Source: Bacteroidota bacterium
Lineage (GTDB): Bacteria > Bacteroidota > Bacteroidia > Chitinophagales > Chitinophagaceae
Length of the DNA: 33,017 bases
Direction of reading: 5' to 3'
NCBI GenBank assembly: GCA_013288285.1
Contig: JABDCE010000031.1
Span: 1 to 33,017, forward strand
Numbering within the stretch: position 1 is the first letter of the stretch; every line of letters starts with the position of its first letter. The translations under genes were made by a program, and so were the position numbers. The notes under the pieces were generated by a model. It was not told where the DNA came from. It did not search any database and worked only from the letters and a program-made list of their open reading frames with translations. This document shows positions 16,573-24,588 of this stretch, piece by piece.

Positions 16573-17876
16573 ATCACGTCTCCTTCCAGGTCGTAGTCAA
16601 ATGCCTTGGTGATCTTTACGTTCACAAAGTCGCCTATGGGTAGTGCTTTTTTGCTGTGTATCACCACTTCGTTATCCACCTCTACACTGTCAAATTCGGT
16701 GCGGGCAAGGTACCGGCCTGCTTCTTTTTTATCTACGATCACCTTGTAGGTATGACCTATCTTTTCCTGGTTCTTCTCGTACGATATTTCCTGCTGCACC
16801 TCCATTATTTCTTGCGCGCGTGCTTCTTTTTCCTCTGAAGGTATGTTATCAGTCAGTGCGTATGCCGTAGTATTTTCTTCATGTGAATAGGTGAAGATGC
16901 CCACACGGTCAAGCCGGGTATCTGTGAGGAACTGCTTTACGTCCTCCACATCATCACGGGTTTCACCGGGGAACCCTGCAATAAGTGTGGTGCGTATGCA
17001 AATGCCGGGTACGCGGTCGCGTACATTGGCAATAAGTTCAGTTATCTCCTGCCGGGTAGTGTGCCGTTTCATGGCCTTTAGCATCGGGTCTGATATGTGC
17101 TGCAACGGCATGTCTAAGTAGTTGCAGATATTCTCCCGCTCCCGCATCACGTCCAGTATTTCCAGCGGGAACTTGTGCGGATAAGCATAGTGCAGGCGTA
17201 TCCATGTGAGGCCTTCTACGTCTGACAGATGCTTGAGCAGGTCGGACAGCGCGCGTTTTTTGTAAATGTCTATGCCATAATACGTCAGCTCCTGGGCTAT
17301 AAGCATTATTTCCTTTACGCCTATTTTTACCAGGTGTTTTGCCTCTGCCACTACTTCCTCAATTGTTTTGGACACATGTCCGCCACGCATCAGTGGTATA
17401 GCGCAGAAAGAACAGGTACGGTTGCACCCCTCCGATATTTTTAAGTAAGCATAGTGTTTTGGTGTGCTCAGCAAGCGTTCTCCTACCAATTCCGACTTAT
17501 AGTCTGCGTTGAGTTGTTTGAGTATCAGCGGCAGTTCCATTGTCCCGAACCATGCGTCTACTTCAGGTATTTCGTTGAGCAGGTCGCCGCGATAGCGTTC
17601 GCTCAGGCAACCGGTCACATATACTTTGTCCAGCTTGCCATCGCGCTTCAGCGCCACCTGTTCCAGTATCGTATTTACGCTTTCTTCTTTTGCCTTATCT
17701 ATAAAGCCACAGGTATTCACCACCACTATATTGTGGTCCAGCTTCTTGTTCTCATGGGCCACATTAATGCCGTTTGCATTAAGCTGTCCCCCCAGCATCT
17801 CGCTGTCCACCATATTCTTGGAGCATCCAAGCGTGATGATGTTGACCTTGTCTTTCTTTAATGTTCTTGTTTTCAA
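16569..17876 (-). CDS. rimO: Ribosomal protein uS12 methylthiotransferase RimO
   Basis: RimO methylthiolates the conserved Asp of ribosomal protein S12 using two 4Fe-4S clusters and S-adenosylmethionine. The 435-aa product has the complete layout. The N-terminal MTTase domain has cluster cysteines C18, C56 and C90 (TLGCSKNMVDSE, NTCGFID, VTGCLSERY). The radical-SAM motif is C151-x3-C155-x2-C158 (CNRTCSFC). A TRAM domain lies at about 365-433. The TLGCSKN form and the S12-type radical core fit RimO rather than MiaB. No ATG stands before the first cysteine and a stop lies just upstream, so translation must begin at TTG 17876 or another weak codon. It follows der by 50 bases, one operon of ribosome-maturation factors. 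Confidence 0.95.
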   Translation of the reverse strand: MKTRTLKKDKVNIITLGCSKNMVDSEMLGGQLNANGINVAHENKKLDHNIVVVNTCGFIDKAKEESVNTILEQVALKRDGKLDKVYVTGCLSERYRGDLLNEIPEVDAWFGTMELPLILKQLNADYKSELVGERLLSTPKHYAYLKISEGCNRTCSFCAIPLMRGGHVSKTIEEVVAEAKHLVKIGVKEIMLIAQELTYYGIDIYKKRALSDLLKHLSDVEGLTWIRLHYAYPHKFPLEILDVMRERENICNYLDMPLQHISDPMLKAMKRHTTRQEITELIANVRDRVPGICIRTTLIAGFPGETRDDVEDVKQFLTDTRLDRVGIFTYSHEENTTAYALTDNIPSEEKEARAQEIMEVQQEISYEKNQEKIGHTYKVIVDKKEAGRYLARTEFDSVEVDNEVVIHSKKALPIGDFVNVKITKAFDYDLEGDVI

Positions 17877-17926
17877 CCTTTACGTAACTTATTTATATAC
17901 TGCTTGTATTTATTATTCAAACAAAA

Positions 17927-19249
17927 TTACTTCTTCCTGATGAATATCCTGATCGGTACACCGCTGAAATTAAAGTGGCTGCGCAGCTTATTCTCCAGGA
18001 AGTTCTTATAAGGTTCTTTGATGCCATCCGGGTGATTGGCAAAGAATGCGAAAGATGGCACTGCAGTAGGTATCTGCTGCACAAACTTGATCTTCACTGA
18101 ATAACCACGATAGAACGGGGCAGGGTAGCGCTCTATCTCGCGCAGCATGATCTCGTTAAGTACAGAAGTAGTGATGCGCCTGCCCCTGTTATCATTTACC
18201 TCCAGCGCCTTTTCCATACCCTGGAAGATGCGGGTCTTATCCTTTGCCGATATAAATATAACCGGTACATCGGTAAATGGCTCCAGCCTTTCTTTCAGTG
18301 CTTTTTCAAAGTCGCGGGCCGTATTGGTTTCCTTCTTCATCAGGTCCCACTTGTTTACCAGTATCACCACGCCCTTGCCCTTACGGGTAGCCAGGCTGAA
18401 GATACTTACATCCTGGGCGGTCATGCCTGTTTCAGCATCTACCAGCATCATGCACACATCGGCCTCGTCCATGGCCTTTATGGCACGTATAACGGAGTAA
18501 AACTCCAGGTCTTCATGTACGTTCTTCTTCTTACGGATACCTGCGGTATCTATCAGTATGAAGTCCTTACCAAACAGGTTGTAATGGGTGTGTATAGTGT
18601 CGCGAGTAGTGCCGGCTATTTCAGATACGATGGTACGCTCTTCGTTTACCAGTGCGTTCAGCAGGGTAGACTTACCGGCGTTTGGCTGTCCTATGATGGC
18701 AAATTTTGCCAGCGGGTTACCATCTTTATCCAGTTCTGTAGCCTCTGCCTCATCTGTTATGTAAGTGACTACCTCGTCCAGCACTTCGCCGGTACCGCTG
18801 CCTGATATGGAGGATAACAGGAAGGTCTTTTCAAAACCAAGCGAATAAAATTCGGTGGCATACAGCGCCCTTTCCTGGTTGTCTACTTTGTTTACTACCA
18901 GCAACACCGGCTTTGTAGACCGGCGCAGCACATCGGCCATCTCTTCATCCTGCAGCGTAATACCTGTAGTGGTATCACAAACAAAGAGAATGAGGTCGGC
19001 CTCATCTACAGCTATATGTACTTGCTTGCGTATCTCCCTTTCAAATACATCTTCCGACCGGGCCACAAAACCACCCGTATCTATTACGTTGAATATTTTG
19101 CCATTCCAGTCGGCAATACCATATTGGCGGTCGCGGGTTACGCCGCTCTGATCGTCAACGATAGCTTTGCGCTGCTCCAGCAAGCGGTTAAATAACGTTG
19201 ATTTTCCTACATTTGGCCTTCCCACAATGGCAACCGTAAAACCTGGCAT
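17927..19249 (-). CDS. der: GTPase Der (EngA), ribosome biogenesis
   Basis: Der is an essential double GTPase acting in 50S subunit assembly. The 440-aa product has two G domains. The first has GRPNVGKST at 10-18, DTGG and NKVD; the second (from about 182) has GQPNAGKST, DTAG and NKWD. The KH-like C-terminal domain is at about 355-440 (PFYRGYSVKIKFVQQ). Length and order are normal. The ATG at 19249 is preceded by a TACCTTTG box at 19283-19276. It leads a two-gene unit with rimO, which suits joint control of ribosome maturation. Confidence 0.97.
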   Translation of the reverse strand: MPGFTVAIVGRPNVGKSTLFNRLLEQRKAIVDDQSGVTRDRQYGIADWNGKIFNVIDTGGFVARSEDVFEREIRKQVHIAVDEADLILFVCDTTTGITLQDEEMADVLRRSTKPVLLVVNKVDNQERALYATEFYSLGFEKTFLLSSISGSGTGEVLDEVVTYITDEAEATELDKDGNPLAKFAIIGQPNAGKSTLLNALVNEERTIVSEIAGTTRDTIHTHYNLFGKDFILIDTAGIRKKKNVHEDLEFYSVIRAIKAMDEADVCMMLVDAETGMTAQDVSIFSLATRKGKGVVILVNKWDLMKKETNTARDFEKALKERLEPFTDVPVIFISAKDKTRIFQGMEKALEVNDNRGRRITTSVLNEIMLREIERYPAPFYRGYSVKIKFVQQIPTAVPSFAFFANHPDGIKEPYKNFLENKLRSHFNFSGVPIRIFIRKK

Positions 19250-19275
19250 ATTAAAAATTTATTATTAAGAGGGTG

Positions 19276-19283
19276 CAAAGGTA
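19276..19283 (-). promoter_or_regulatory. TAnnTTTG -7 box upstream of der-rimO
   Basis: On the reverse strand the sequence TACCTTTG matches the Bacteroidota -7 element 26 bases before the der ATG. I do not see a clear TTG -33 box at the right distance, so this is a partial match. Confidence 0.4.
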
Positions 19284-19325
19284 CCGCTAAATATGCAGCG
19301 GATCACTATTTCTTTTAATTAAAGA

Positions 19326-19353
19326 TTGTTAAATCGATAATCCATTATCTTTG
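19326..19353 (+). promoter_or_regulatory. Bacteroidota-type promoter for the PNGase F-like gene
   Basis: TTG (19326-19328) is followed after 17 bases by TATCTTTG (19346-19353), a full -7 consensus match, 20 bases before the ATG at 19374. It diverges from der. Confidence 0.6.
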
Positions 19354-19373
19354 TCTGATAATATAAACATAAC

Positions 19374-21362
19374 ATGAGGAAGGTATTTTGTTTGCTTGCT
19401 GTGGCATTATTGTTTCAATTGGCTTCGAAGGCGGCACCCGGAGATACTACCTGGGTACAAGGTAATATCACTAACCTGGATGGCTATGGTAATTATGACT
19501 CCATGGTGGCGTTCCCTGCTGGTACAAGTGGAAAGACCTGGCGTAAAATATACATGATCTTCACTTTGGGCAAGCACATGTGCCCCGGGGCTACTTATTG
19601 CGGCGACTGGGATTATACCGTACAAAACTACCTGATGGTGCCTGGTGGCGATACGCTGGAGATAGGACGCCTGATAACGCCTTATGCCAATGCTGGCGCA
19701 CCCCGCACCCCATGGACCTGGTTGCAGCATTATGTATATGATGTTACCGACTATGCCTCTTTATTGCACGATAATGCAGCCATGCGTATCTTCTATTCCG
19801 GTTACTCTGGCGGATTTACCGCCAATATTACTTTTGCGTTTATAGAGGGCATTCCGGAGCGTAACGTTCTTGATGTGAAGAGGCTATGGGGCGGTAGCTT
19901 TGGTTATGGCGGCACTCCCGATATCAATTCGCATTTCCCCGCGCTTACAGAAACACCGCCTGCGGGCACGGTAAGCACCAGCCTTAAATTCTGTGTTACC
20001 GGCCATGGCTCAGATGCAAACGGTTGCTGTGAATTTGCCCAACATAACTACCAGGTAATGCTGAACGGTAATTCTGTGGCCAATACCCTCATCTGGAGAG
20101 ATAACTGCGGTAGCGCTGAATTATCCCCCCAGTCTGGTACCTGGCTGTACCAACGTGGTAACTGGTGCCCCGGCGCCATGGTGTACCCTCACTTCCACGA
20201 TCTGGCAGGCCTTTCAGCAGGCACTCCTTACAGCATTGCCCTTATGTTTGATGCGTATAGCGGCGGCGGTAGCTATACCACAGAAGCTACTTTGTTCGAT
20301 TATGGCGTTTTCAACAAAACACTGGATGCCTCGCTCGATGATATCATAGCACCCACTAACAACGAGAACCATTTCAGGGAAAACCCTATTGTAGGGTCAC
20401 CTACTGTGCATGTGCGTAATTCAGGTTCTACAGTCATTAATTCTATTACTTTCTCTTACGGCCTGCAGGATTCCGTGATGCGCAGCTATACCTGGAGTGG
20501 TACGCTGAATCCACTAACGGACTCTGACTTTATACTGCCACAGCTTTCTCAATTGAATGAGGTTGCAGGCACACCGGGTACGTACACCTTTGTGGCGCAG
20601 ATACAGGCCGTAAATGGTGTTACGGACAATGATACGACCAATAATAAGATGACTTCACAGTTTGTGGCTGCCCCTAACTGGCCATCTTCCTTTAAGGTGG
20701 TTTTAACCCCTAATAATGAGGCACTGGTCTCTAATCCGGCTATTAGTGAAGACAGTTGGGCCATCTATGACGCCAGCAACAATATTGTAGCCCATCGCAA
20801 TAATGTACCGATCAACGCAAGCGGCGGCACACAGGTAACGTATACCGATACGGTCAATCTTACCCCCGGCCTGTATAAACTCGTGCTTACGGATAGCGGC
20901 TGCGACGGGCTGCAATGGTGGGTGCATGCCAACGCTAACGATGGGGTTACTGCAGGCAATTTTTATGTAAGGAAATTCCCGAACATCAGCCTGGCAATGA
21001 ACGGATATAACTATGCAGGTACTTATAACAACGATTTTGGCTGCTCATTCACACAGTATTTTTATACCGGCGTAGCACCAGATCTTACAGGTGTTCATAA
21101 CCTTTCTGAAGAGAATGTGAGCATAGAAGCATACCCTAACCCGGCGCAGGACATTGTAAATGTGGAGATAAACGGCATAGACCAGGTACATGGTACGTTG
21201 CAGGTAATTGATGCACTGGGCAGGGTAGTATCTGAGGCGCCGTGTAATAATGAGCGACAGGTGGTGAGCCTTGCAGGGTTTGCAAATGGCGCTTATACCA
21301 TACTTTTTGTCAATGCCAACACAGGCAATAAGCTGACAACAAGGGTATTGAAAATGAAGTAA
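19374..21362 (+). CDS. PNGase F-like glycoamidase-fold protein with T9SS sorting domain
   Basis: The 662-aa product has a signal peptide (about 1-20). A region at about 22-325 follows the two jelly-roll domains of peptide:N-glycosidase F. D80 in CGDWD aligns with catalytic D60 (CDEWD), E220 in GCCEFAQH with E206 (GCAEWCFRTH), and RGNWCPGAMV with RAGWCPGMAV. LEIGRLITPY and DVTDYASLL match as well. The residue aligned with the third acidic residue, E118, is S142 (RIFYSGYS against KIYTETW). A central beta-rich region follows (CARDB-like, about 340-435), another domain to about 560, and a T9SS type A tail (EAYPNPAQDIVNVEI to the end). It probably acts on glycoproteins outside the cell, but activity without E118 is uncertain. 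The alignment was made from memory. Confidence 0.85.
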   Translation: MRKVFCLLAVALLFQLASKAAPGDTTWVQGNITNLDGYGNYDSMVAFPAGTSGKTWRKIYMIFTLGKHMCPGATYCGDWDYTVQNYLMVPGGDTLEIGRLITPYANAGAPRTPWTWLQHYVYDVTDYASLLHDNAAMRIFYSGYSGGFTANITFAFIEGIPERNVLDVKRLWGGSFGYGGTPDINSHFPALTETPPAGTVSTSLKFCVTGHGSDANGCCEFAQHNYQVMLNGNSVANTLIWRDNCGSAELSPQSGTWLYQRGNWCPGAMVYPHFHDLAGLSAGTPYSIALMFDAYSGGGSYTTEATLFDYGVFNKTLDASLDDIIAPTNNENHFRENPIVGSPTVHVRNSGSTVINSITFSYGLQDSVMRSYTWSGTLNPLTDSDFILPQLSQLNEVAGTPGTYTFVAQIQAVNGVTDNDTTNNKMTSQFVAAPNWPSSFKVVLTPNNEALVSNPAISEDSWAIYDASNNIVAHRNNVPINASGGTQVTYTDTVNLTPGLYKLVLTDSGCDGLQWWVHANANDGVTAGNFYVRKFPNISLAMNGYNYAGTYNNDFGCSFTQYFYTGVAPDLTGVHNLSEENVSIEAYPNPAQDIVNVEINGIDQVHGTLQVIDALGRVVSEAPCNNERQVVSLAGFANGAYTILFVNANTGNKLTTRVLKMK

Positions 21363-21393
21363 CGAACGTGTAAAGTATAATGGTAAAATTGTA

Positions 21394-21421
21394 AAACAGG
21401 CTGCATCTTTGCAGCCTGTTT
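21394..21421 (+). terminator. 12-bp perfect hairpin after the PNGase F-like gene
   Basis: AAACAGGCTGCA (21394-21405), loop TCTT, TGCAGCCTGTTT (21410-21421). The stem is perfect; the A/T ends make it able to work in both directions, although the U tract is short. Confidence 0.7.
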
Positions 21422-21453
21422 GTATATCAAATGCTGTTTACTGTTTAATTTTG
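21419..21453 (+). promoter_or_regulatory. Promoter for the TPR-tilS unit
   Basis: TTTG (21419-21422) overlaps the end of the terminator stem and is followed after 23 bases by TAATTTTG (21446-21453), a -7 match 18 bases before the GTG start at 21472. Confidence 0.45.
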
Positions 21454-21471
21454 GCTGTATAAATTTTAATA

Positions 21472-21786
21472 GTGTCGGAAAGAATAGAAAAAATAAAAGG
21501 CTATTTAAAGGCGTCGCCCGCCGACTGTTTCCTGAACCACGCACTGGCGCTGGAGTATGTGAAGCAGGGAGATGAGGAGCAGGCGAAAACATACTTTGAA
21601 GTAAACCTGCGCAACGATCCCGGCTATGTAGCCACCTATTATCACCTTGGTAAACTACTGGAACGGATAGGGCAGACTGCTGAGGCTACCGCCATATACC
21701 AGCAGGGTATGGAGCATGCCAAGGCGGCAAAAGATATGCACGCCTATAGCGAACTGCAGGGCGCTTATGAAGACCTCGTTTATTGA
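21472..21786 (+). CDS. Small tetratricopeptide-repeat protein
   Basis: The 104-aa product starts at GTG 21472 (MSERIEKIKGYL). It consists of about two and a half TPR units: FLNHALALEYVKQGDEEQAK at about 21-40, VATYYHLGKLLERIGQTAEA at about 53-72, and IYQQGMEHAKAAKDMHAYSE after that. Conserved TPR positions (A/L, G, Y, A) are kept. TPR proteins act as scaffolds for protein contacts; no partner can be named. It has no signal peptide, so it is cytoplasmic. It lies 26 bases before tilS and shares its promoter, so the two are made together. Confidence 0.85.
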   Translation: MSERIEKIKGYLKASPADCFLNHALALEYVKQGDEEQAKTYFEVNLRNDPGYVATYYHLGKLLERIGQTAEATAIYQQGMEHAKAAKDMHAYSELQGAYEDLVY

Positions 21787-21812
21787 TCTGAAAAGTTAAG
21801 CTGTTAGCAACT

Positions 21813-23144
21813 ATGACATTGACCCCACAATTCCTCGAACACTGGACTGCCAAACAATTTGCTTTGCCCGCAGAGTCCATCTTGCTTGCGGTAAGCGGGG
21901 GATCTGATTCTATGGTCATGGCGCACCTGTTCCTGGAAAATAACATAAAGTTTGGGGTAGCCCACTGCAATTTCGGGCTGAGGGGCGAGGCCTCGGACTT
22001 GGATGAACAACTGGTGCGCGACTGGTGCGCGACAAAGAATATCCCTTTTCACAGCACTACCTTCAATACAAAACAAAGCGCGCAGGACTGGAAGAAAGGC
22101 ACGCAGGAAACGGCCCGCATACTTCGTTATGAATGGTTTGAACAGATCAGGAAGGAACAGGGCTACGCAAAGATTGCCACTGCCCATCATGCCGATGACA
22201 ATGTAGAAACCCTGCTCATCAACCTGTTTAAAGGCACGGGTATCAGCGGGCTGCATGGCATCTTGCCGCAAAACGGCGACATCATCAGGCCGCTGCTGTT
22301 TGCCACTAAAGAAATGATAGCGGAGTATGTTACCACCCAAAACGTTCCTTACCGCGACGATGCCTCTAATGCCAGCGACGATTACCTGCGCAATGCGGTT
22401 CGGCATAATATTGTGCCTGCTGTAAAAGAGTGGTTTCCACAAGCGGTTACCAGTGTCAGCAATAGCATAGAGCGCTTTGCGGAGGCAGAGATATTGTACA
22501 AGGCTGCAGTAGCGGCAGAGCGCAAACAACTCCTGGAACAGAGAGGGCAGGACTATTATATACCCATTCTTAAATTCCGCCATCACCAGCCACAGGCCAC
22601 TATCTGCTATGAATTGCTGCAGCCTTTTGGTTTTACATCGGGCCAGGTGCCTCATATACTGGCTCTGCTCCATGCCGAGACCGGCCACTATGTATCGTCC
22701 GCTACACACCGTGTCATCCGCAACAGGGATTTTCTCATCATTACCACGCTTCCGGCTGCCACAGCAGATATGATAGTGATAGATGCCCCCGGTACAGTGA
22801 ACACAGGCCGGTATAGCTATTCATTTACCATCACCGACAAGCCTAAGAACATCCCCGCTGATGCCGATACAGCATGCTTAGATATGGCCGCTATCACATT
22901 CCCGCTATTGCTGCGCAAATGGCGTACTGGCGACTATTTCTATCCGCTGGGCATGAAGATGAAGAAGAAAAAAGTAAGCCGCCTGCTGGTAGATGAAAAG
23001 ATAGCCTTGCACGATAAAGAAGAGATAAGGATAGTGGAGTGCAACAAGCGCACAGCATGGGTGTCGGGCATACGGCCCGATGAGCGGTTCAAGGTAAAGG
23101 ACAGCACTACCAAGGTGCTCATGATAAAGCGCACGCTGAACTAA
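21813..23144 (+). CDS. tilS: tRNA(Ile)-lysidine synthetase TilS
   Basis: TilS attaches lysine to C34 of the CAU-anticodon tRNA-Ile with ATP, changing its identity from Met to Ile. The 443-aa product has the PP-loop SGGSDS at residues 28-33 (ILLAVSGGSDSMVMAH). Further landmarks are the Asp/His-rich HHADDNVETLLINLFKGTGISGL segment (quoted parts: HHADDN, FKGTGISGL), RPLL, YRDDASN followed by RNAVRH, and the C-terminal anticodon-recognition region (LLRKWRTGDYFYPLGM, VSRLLVDEKI, WVSGIRPDERFKV). Length and order are those of a full bacterial TilS. The stop overlaps the end of the convergent rhomboid gene. Confidence 0.96.
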   Translation: MTLTPQFLEHWTAKQFALPAESILLAVSGGSDSMVMAHLFLENNIKFGVAHCNFGLRGEASDLDEQLVRDWCATKNIPFHSTTFNTKQSAQDWKKGTQETARILRYEWFEQIRKEQGYAKIATAHHADDNVETLLINLFKGTGISGLHGILPQNGDIIRPLLFATKEMIAEYVTTQNVPYRDDASNASDDYLRNAVRHNIVPAVKEWFPQAVTSVSNSIERFAEAEILYKAAVAAERKQLLEQRGQDYYIPILKFRHHQPQATICYELLQPFGFTSGQVPHILALLHAETGHYVSSATHRVIRNRDFLIITTLPAATADMIVIDAPGTVNTGRYSYSFTITDKPKNIPADADTACLDMAAITFPLLLRKWRTGDYFYPLGMKMKKKKVSRLLVDEKIALHDKEEIRIVECNKRTAWVSGIRPDERFKVKDSTTKVLMIKRTLN

Positions 23145-23740
23145 CTCGGGTGCGTGAGCTGAAAAAGGAACGATTGCCCATGCGTAGGGTCTATCAGCAA
23201 GGCGAAGAGCATGCCATATAACGCACCAGATATATGCGCATCATGCCCTATATTATCTGTTCCCCGTTTCGACATAAAGTAAGAGTACATCAGGTACAGT
23301 ACCGCAAAGATGATGCTGGGTATATGTATGGGTATGAAGATGATGCCCATACGCGACCATGGGAAATAGTAAATAGAAAAGAACACTATTGCCGATACCC
23401 CACCTGACGCACCCAGCGACCGGTAGTAACTGTTGTTCCGGTTTTTGATAAAAGGAGGAATAGACGATATAATTATAGCCGACAGGTACAGAACAATATA
23501 AAGAAAGGGGCTGCCAATGAAATCCTCCATTTGTGAGCCAAACATGTATAGCGCATACATATTGAAGATCAGGTGGTTCCAGTCGGCATGAATAAAGCCC
23601 GATGTGAGGAACCGGTAATATTCCTCCGGCGAGTTCATTTGCCTGGGGTAGAGTATCAGCTTGTTCAGCAACGAGGTGTTGTTGAAAGCCGCAATAGATA
23701 CCAGCGCAGTAATAGCAATGACGATCAGTGTAATACTCAT
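23141..23740 (-). CDS. Rhomboid-family intramembrane serine protease
   Basis: The 199-aa product has about six TM helices and all rhomboid landmarks. These are HADWNHLIFNMYALYMFG at 51-68 (H-x-x-x-N in the L1/TM2 region), nucleophile Ser112 in SLGASGGVSA, and catalytic His169 in DAHISGALYGM. The catalytic dyad cleaves TM segments inside the inner membrane; substrates are unknown. Its ATG at 23740 overlaps by four bases (ATGA) the end of a short open frame running from the rlmH side. It may therefore be translated in a unit with rlmH and that small ORF. Its stop interlocks with tilS. Confidence 0.93.
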   Translation of the reverse strand: MSITLIVIAITALVSIAAFNNTSLLNKLILYPRQMNSPEEYYRFLTSGFIHADWNHLIFNMYALYMFGSQMEDFIGSPFLYIVLYLSAIIISSIPPFIKNRNNSYYRSLGASGGVSAIVFFSIYYFPWSRMGIIFIPIHIPSIIFAVLYLMYSYFMSKRGTDNIGHDAHISGALYGMLFALLIDPTHGQSFLFQLTHPS

Positions 23741-23889
23741 TTGTTTTTCAGGTCTTTAAGGAACATTGTTCCTAGGGCGAAATTAATGCCATTTACACTC
23801 CCATTTTCATTTACCGGCGGTATAACATAAATTTCACGTTTACTATCACCCTGTTTCTTTGGCCTATACGTGATGATACGGCGAGTTAT
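23737..23889 (-). CDS. Possible small protein without ATG start, between rlmH and the rhomboid gene
   Basis: A continuous reverse-strand frame fills the whole spacer between rlmH and the rhomboid gene. It ends in TGA at 23739-23737, overlapping the rhomboid ATG (ATGA). From the upstream stop it reads ITRRIITYRPKKQGDSKR, then EIYVIPPVNENGSVNGINFA, then LGTMFLKDLKNK: about 50 residues of coding-like composition. The only in-frame ATG would give nine residues, and the first codons are ATA, ATC and ATC, so a weak start or an eroded 5' end must be assumed. Its 5' end overlaps the rlmH stop. The coupling to the next gene and absence of stops suggest a real gene; family unknown. It could also be chance. 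Confidence 0.35.
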   Translation of the reverse strand: MTRRIITYRPKKQGDSKREIYVIPPVNENGSVNGINFALGTMFLKDLKNK

Positions 23890-24337
23890 TCAGGATGCTG
23901 AATGTACGGTATACCTGCTCTGCTACTATGAGGCGCACCAGTTGATGCGGAAATACCAGGTGGGATAACGACCAGCATTGGTCAGCCCGTTTTTTCACCT
24001 TGTCAGTGACCCCGTAGGCGCCACCTATCAGTATTACCAGCGTCTTCACCCCCTGGTTCATACATTGCTGGAACTGTTGCGACCATTGTATGGAATTCAG
24101 CATTTTGCCCCGCTCATCCAGCAGCACCAGGTAGTGGTTGGGTTGCAGCTTCTTCAGTATCAGCTCTTCTTCCTGTAGCTTGGTGCGCTCTATATCTGTG
24201 GTGGCTGCCTTCTTTGACGTTTGCAGCACCACCAGGTCTATAGGGTTCCAGGGCTTTGTCTTTTTAAAATAATAGGTCAGCCCCTACTCAATAAAAGAGT
24301 CATTTTCCTTGCCCAGCGACCATATTTCTACCTGCAT
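23864..24337 (-). pseudogene. rlmH: rlmH, 23S rRNA pseudouridine-1915 N3-methyltransferase, interrupted by in-frame TAG
   Basis: Read from ATG 24337 the frame gives MQVEIWSLGKENDSFIE, then TAG at 24286-24284 (codon 18). It then continues in the same frame GLTYYFKKTKPWNPIDLVV through the whole enzyme to a stop at 23864. Without the stop the protein would be 157 residues, the normal RlmH length. The SPOUT methyltransferase landmarks are intact after the stop: YLVLLDERGK, LVILIGGAYGV, and FPHQLVRLIVAEQVYRTFS with the terminal PYHHV. The stop falls where relatives have a Glu or Lys before Gly, so one G-to-T or A-to-T change explains it. Restart at GTG 24232 would give 122 residues lacking the first strand-helix unit. 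RlmH methylates helix 69 of mature ribosomes and is usually not essential. Confidence 0.85.
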
Positions 24338-24388
24338 TCTGCGCTATTTTGGGCCAAAGATGGCATTTTTTAGATACTGTAAAAAGTA

Positions 24389-24420
24389 TTTGCTTAGATA
24401 TCCAAGGTTCATTATCTTTG
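24389..24420 (+). promoter_or_regulatory. Promoter of the tRNA-Arg gene
   Basis: TTTG (24389-24392), a 20-base spacer and TATCTTTG (24413-24420) match the Bacteroidota consensus exactly, ending 19 bases before the mature tRNA. This is the best promoter in the window. Confidence 0.75.
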
Positions 24421-24439
24421 CAGTCCCAAAAAAGGGATT

Positions 24440-24513
24440 GGCTGCGTAGCTCAACTGAATAGAGCATCTCACTACGGATGAGAAGGTTTCAGGTTTGAAT
24501 CCTGACGCGGTCA
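24440..24513 (+). tRNA. tRNA-Arg (anticodon ACG)
   Basis: The 74 bases fold into a cloverleaf. The acceptor stem is GGCTGCG/CGCGGTC (with two G-U pairs) and the discriminator is A73. The D stem is GCTC/GAGC, the anticodon stem TCTCA/TGAGA with loop CTACGGA, the variable loop AGGTT, and the T stem TCAGG/CCTGA with loop TTTGAAT. The anticodon ACG at the middle of the loop reads CGN Arg codons, with A34 expected to become inosine. The 3' CCA is not encoded. It has its own promoter and terminator. tRNA genes are frequent island insertion sites, and the accessory region begins directly after this one. Confidence 0.95.
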
Positions 24514-24519
24514 CTAAAA

Positions 24520-24552
24520 AGCTCTACAGAAATGTAGGGCTTTTTTATTTTT
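24520..24552 (+). terminator. Rho-independent terminator of tRNA-Arg
   Basis: AGCTCTACA / TGTAGGGCT forms a 9-bp stem (one G-U) closed by a GAAA tetraloop, followed by TTTTTATTTTT. Confidence 0.85.
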
Positions 24553-24588
24553 GCAAGTCAGGAATTTTATTATTACTGCATAAATTCA

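Noticed and set aside
23760-23772. Palindrome GGAACATTGTTCC as an operator
   Set aside because: It is short and lies inside the possible small reading frame before the rhomboid gene; chance cannot be excluded.
24284-24286. Amber recoding (genetic code change or programmed suppression) to explain rlmH
   Set aside because: TAG ends other genes normally here (235-237, 16570-16572, 32027-32029), and no suppressor tRNA is visible in the window.
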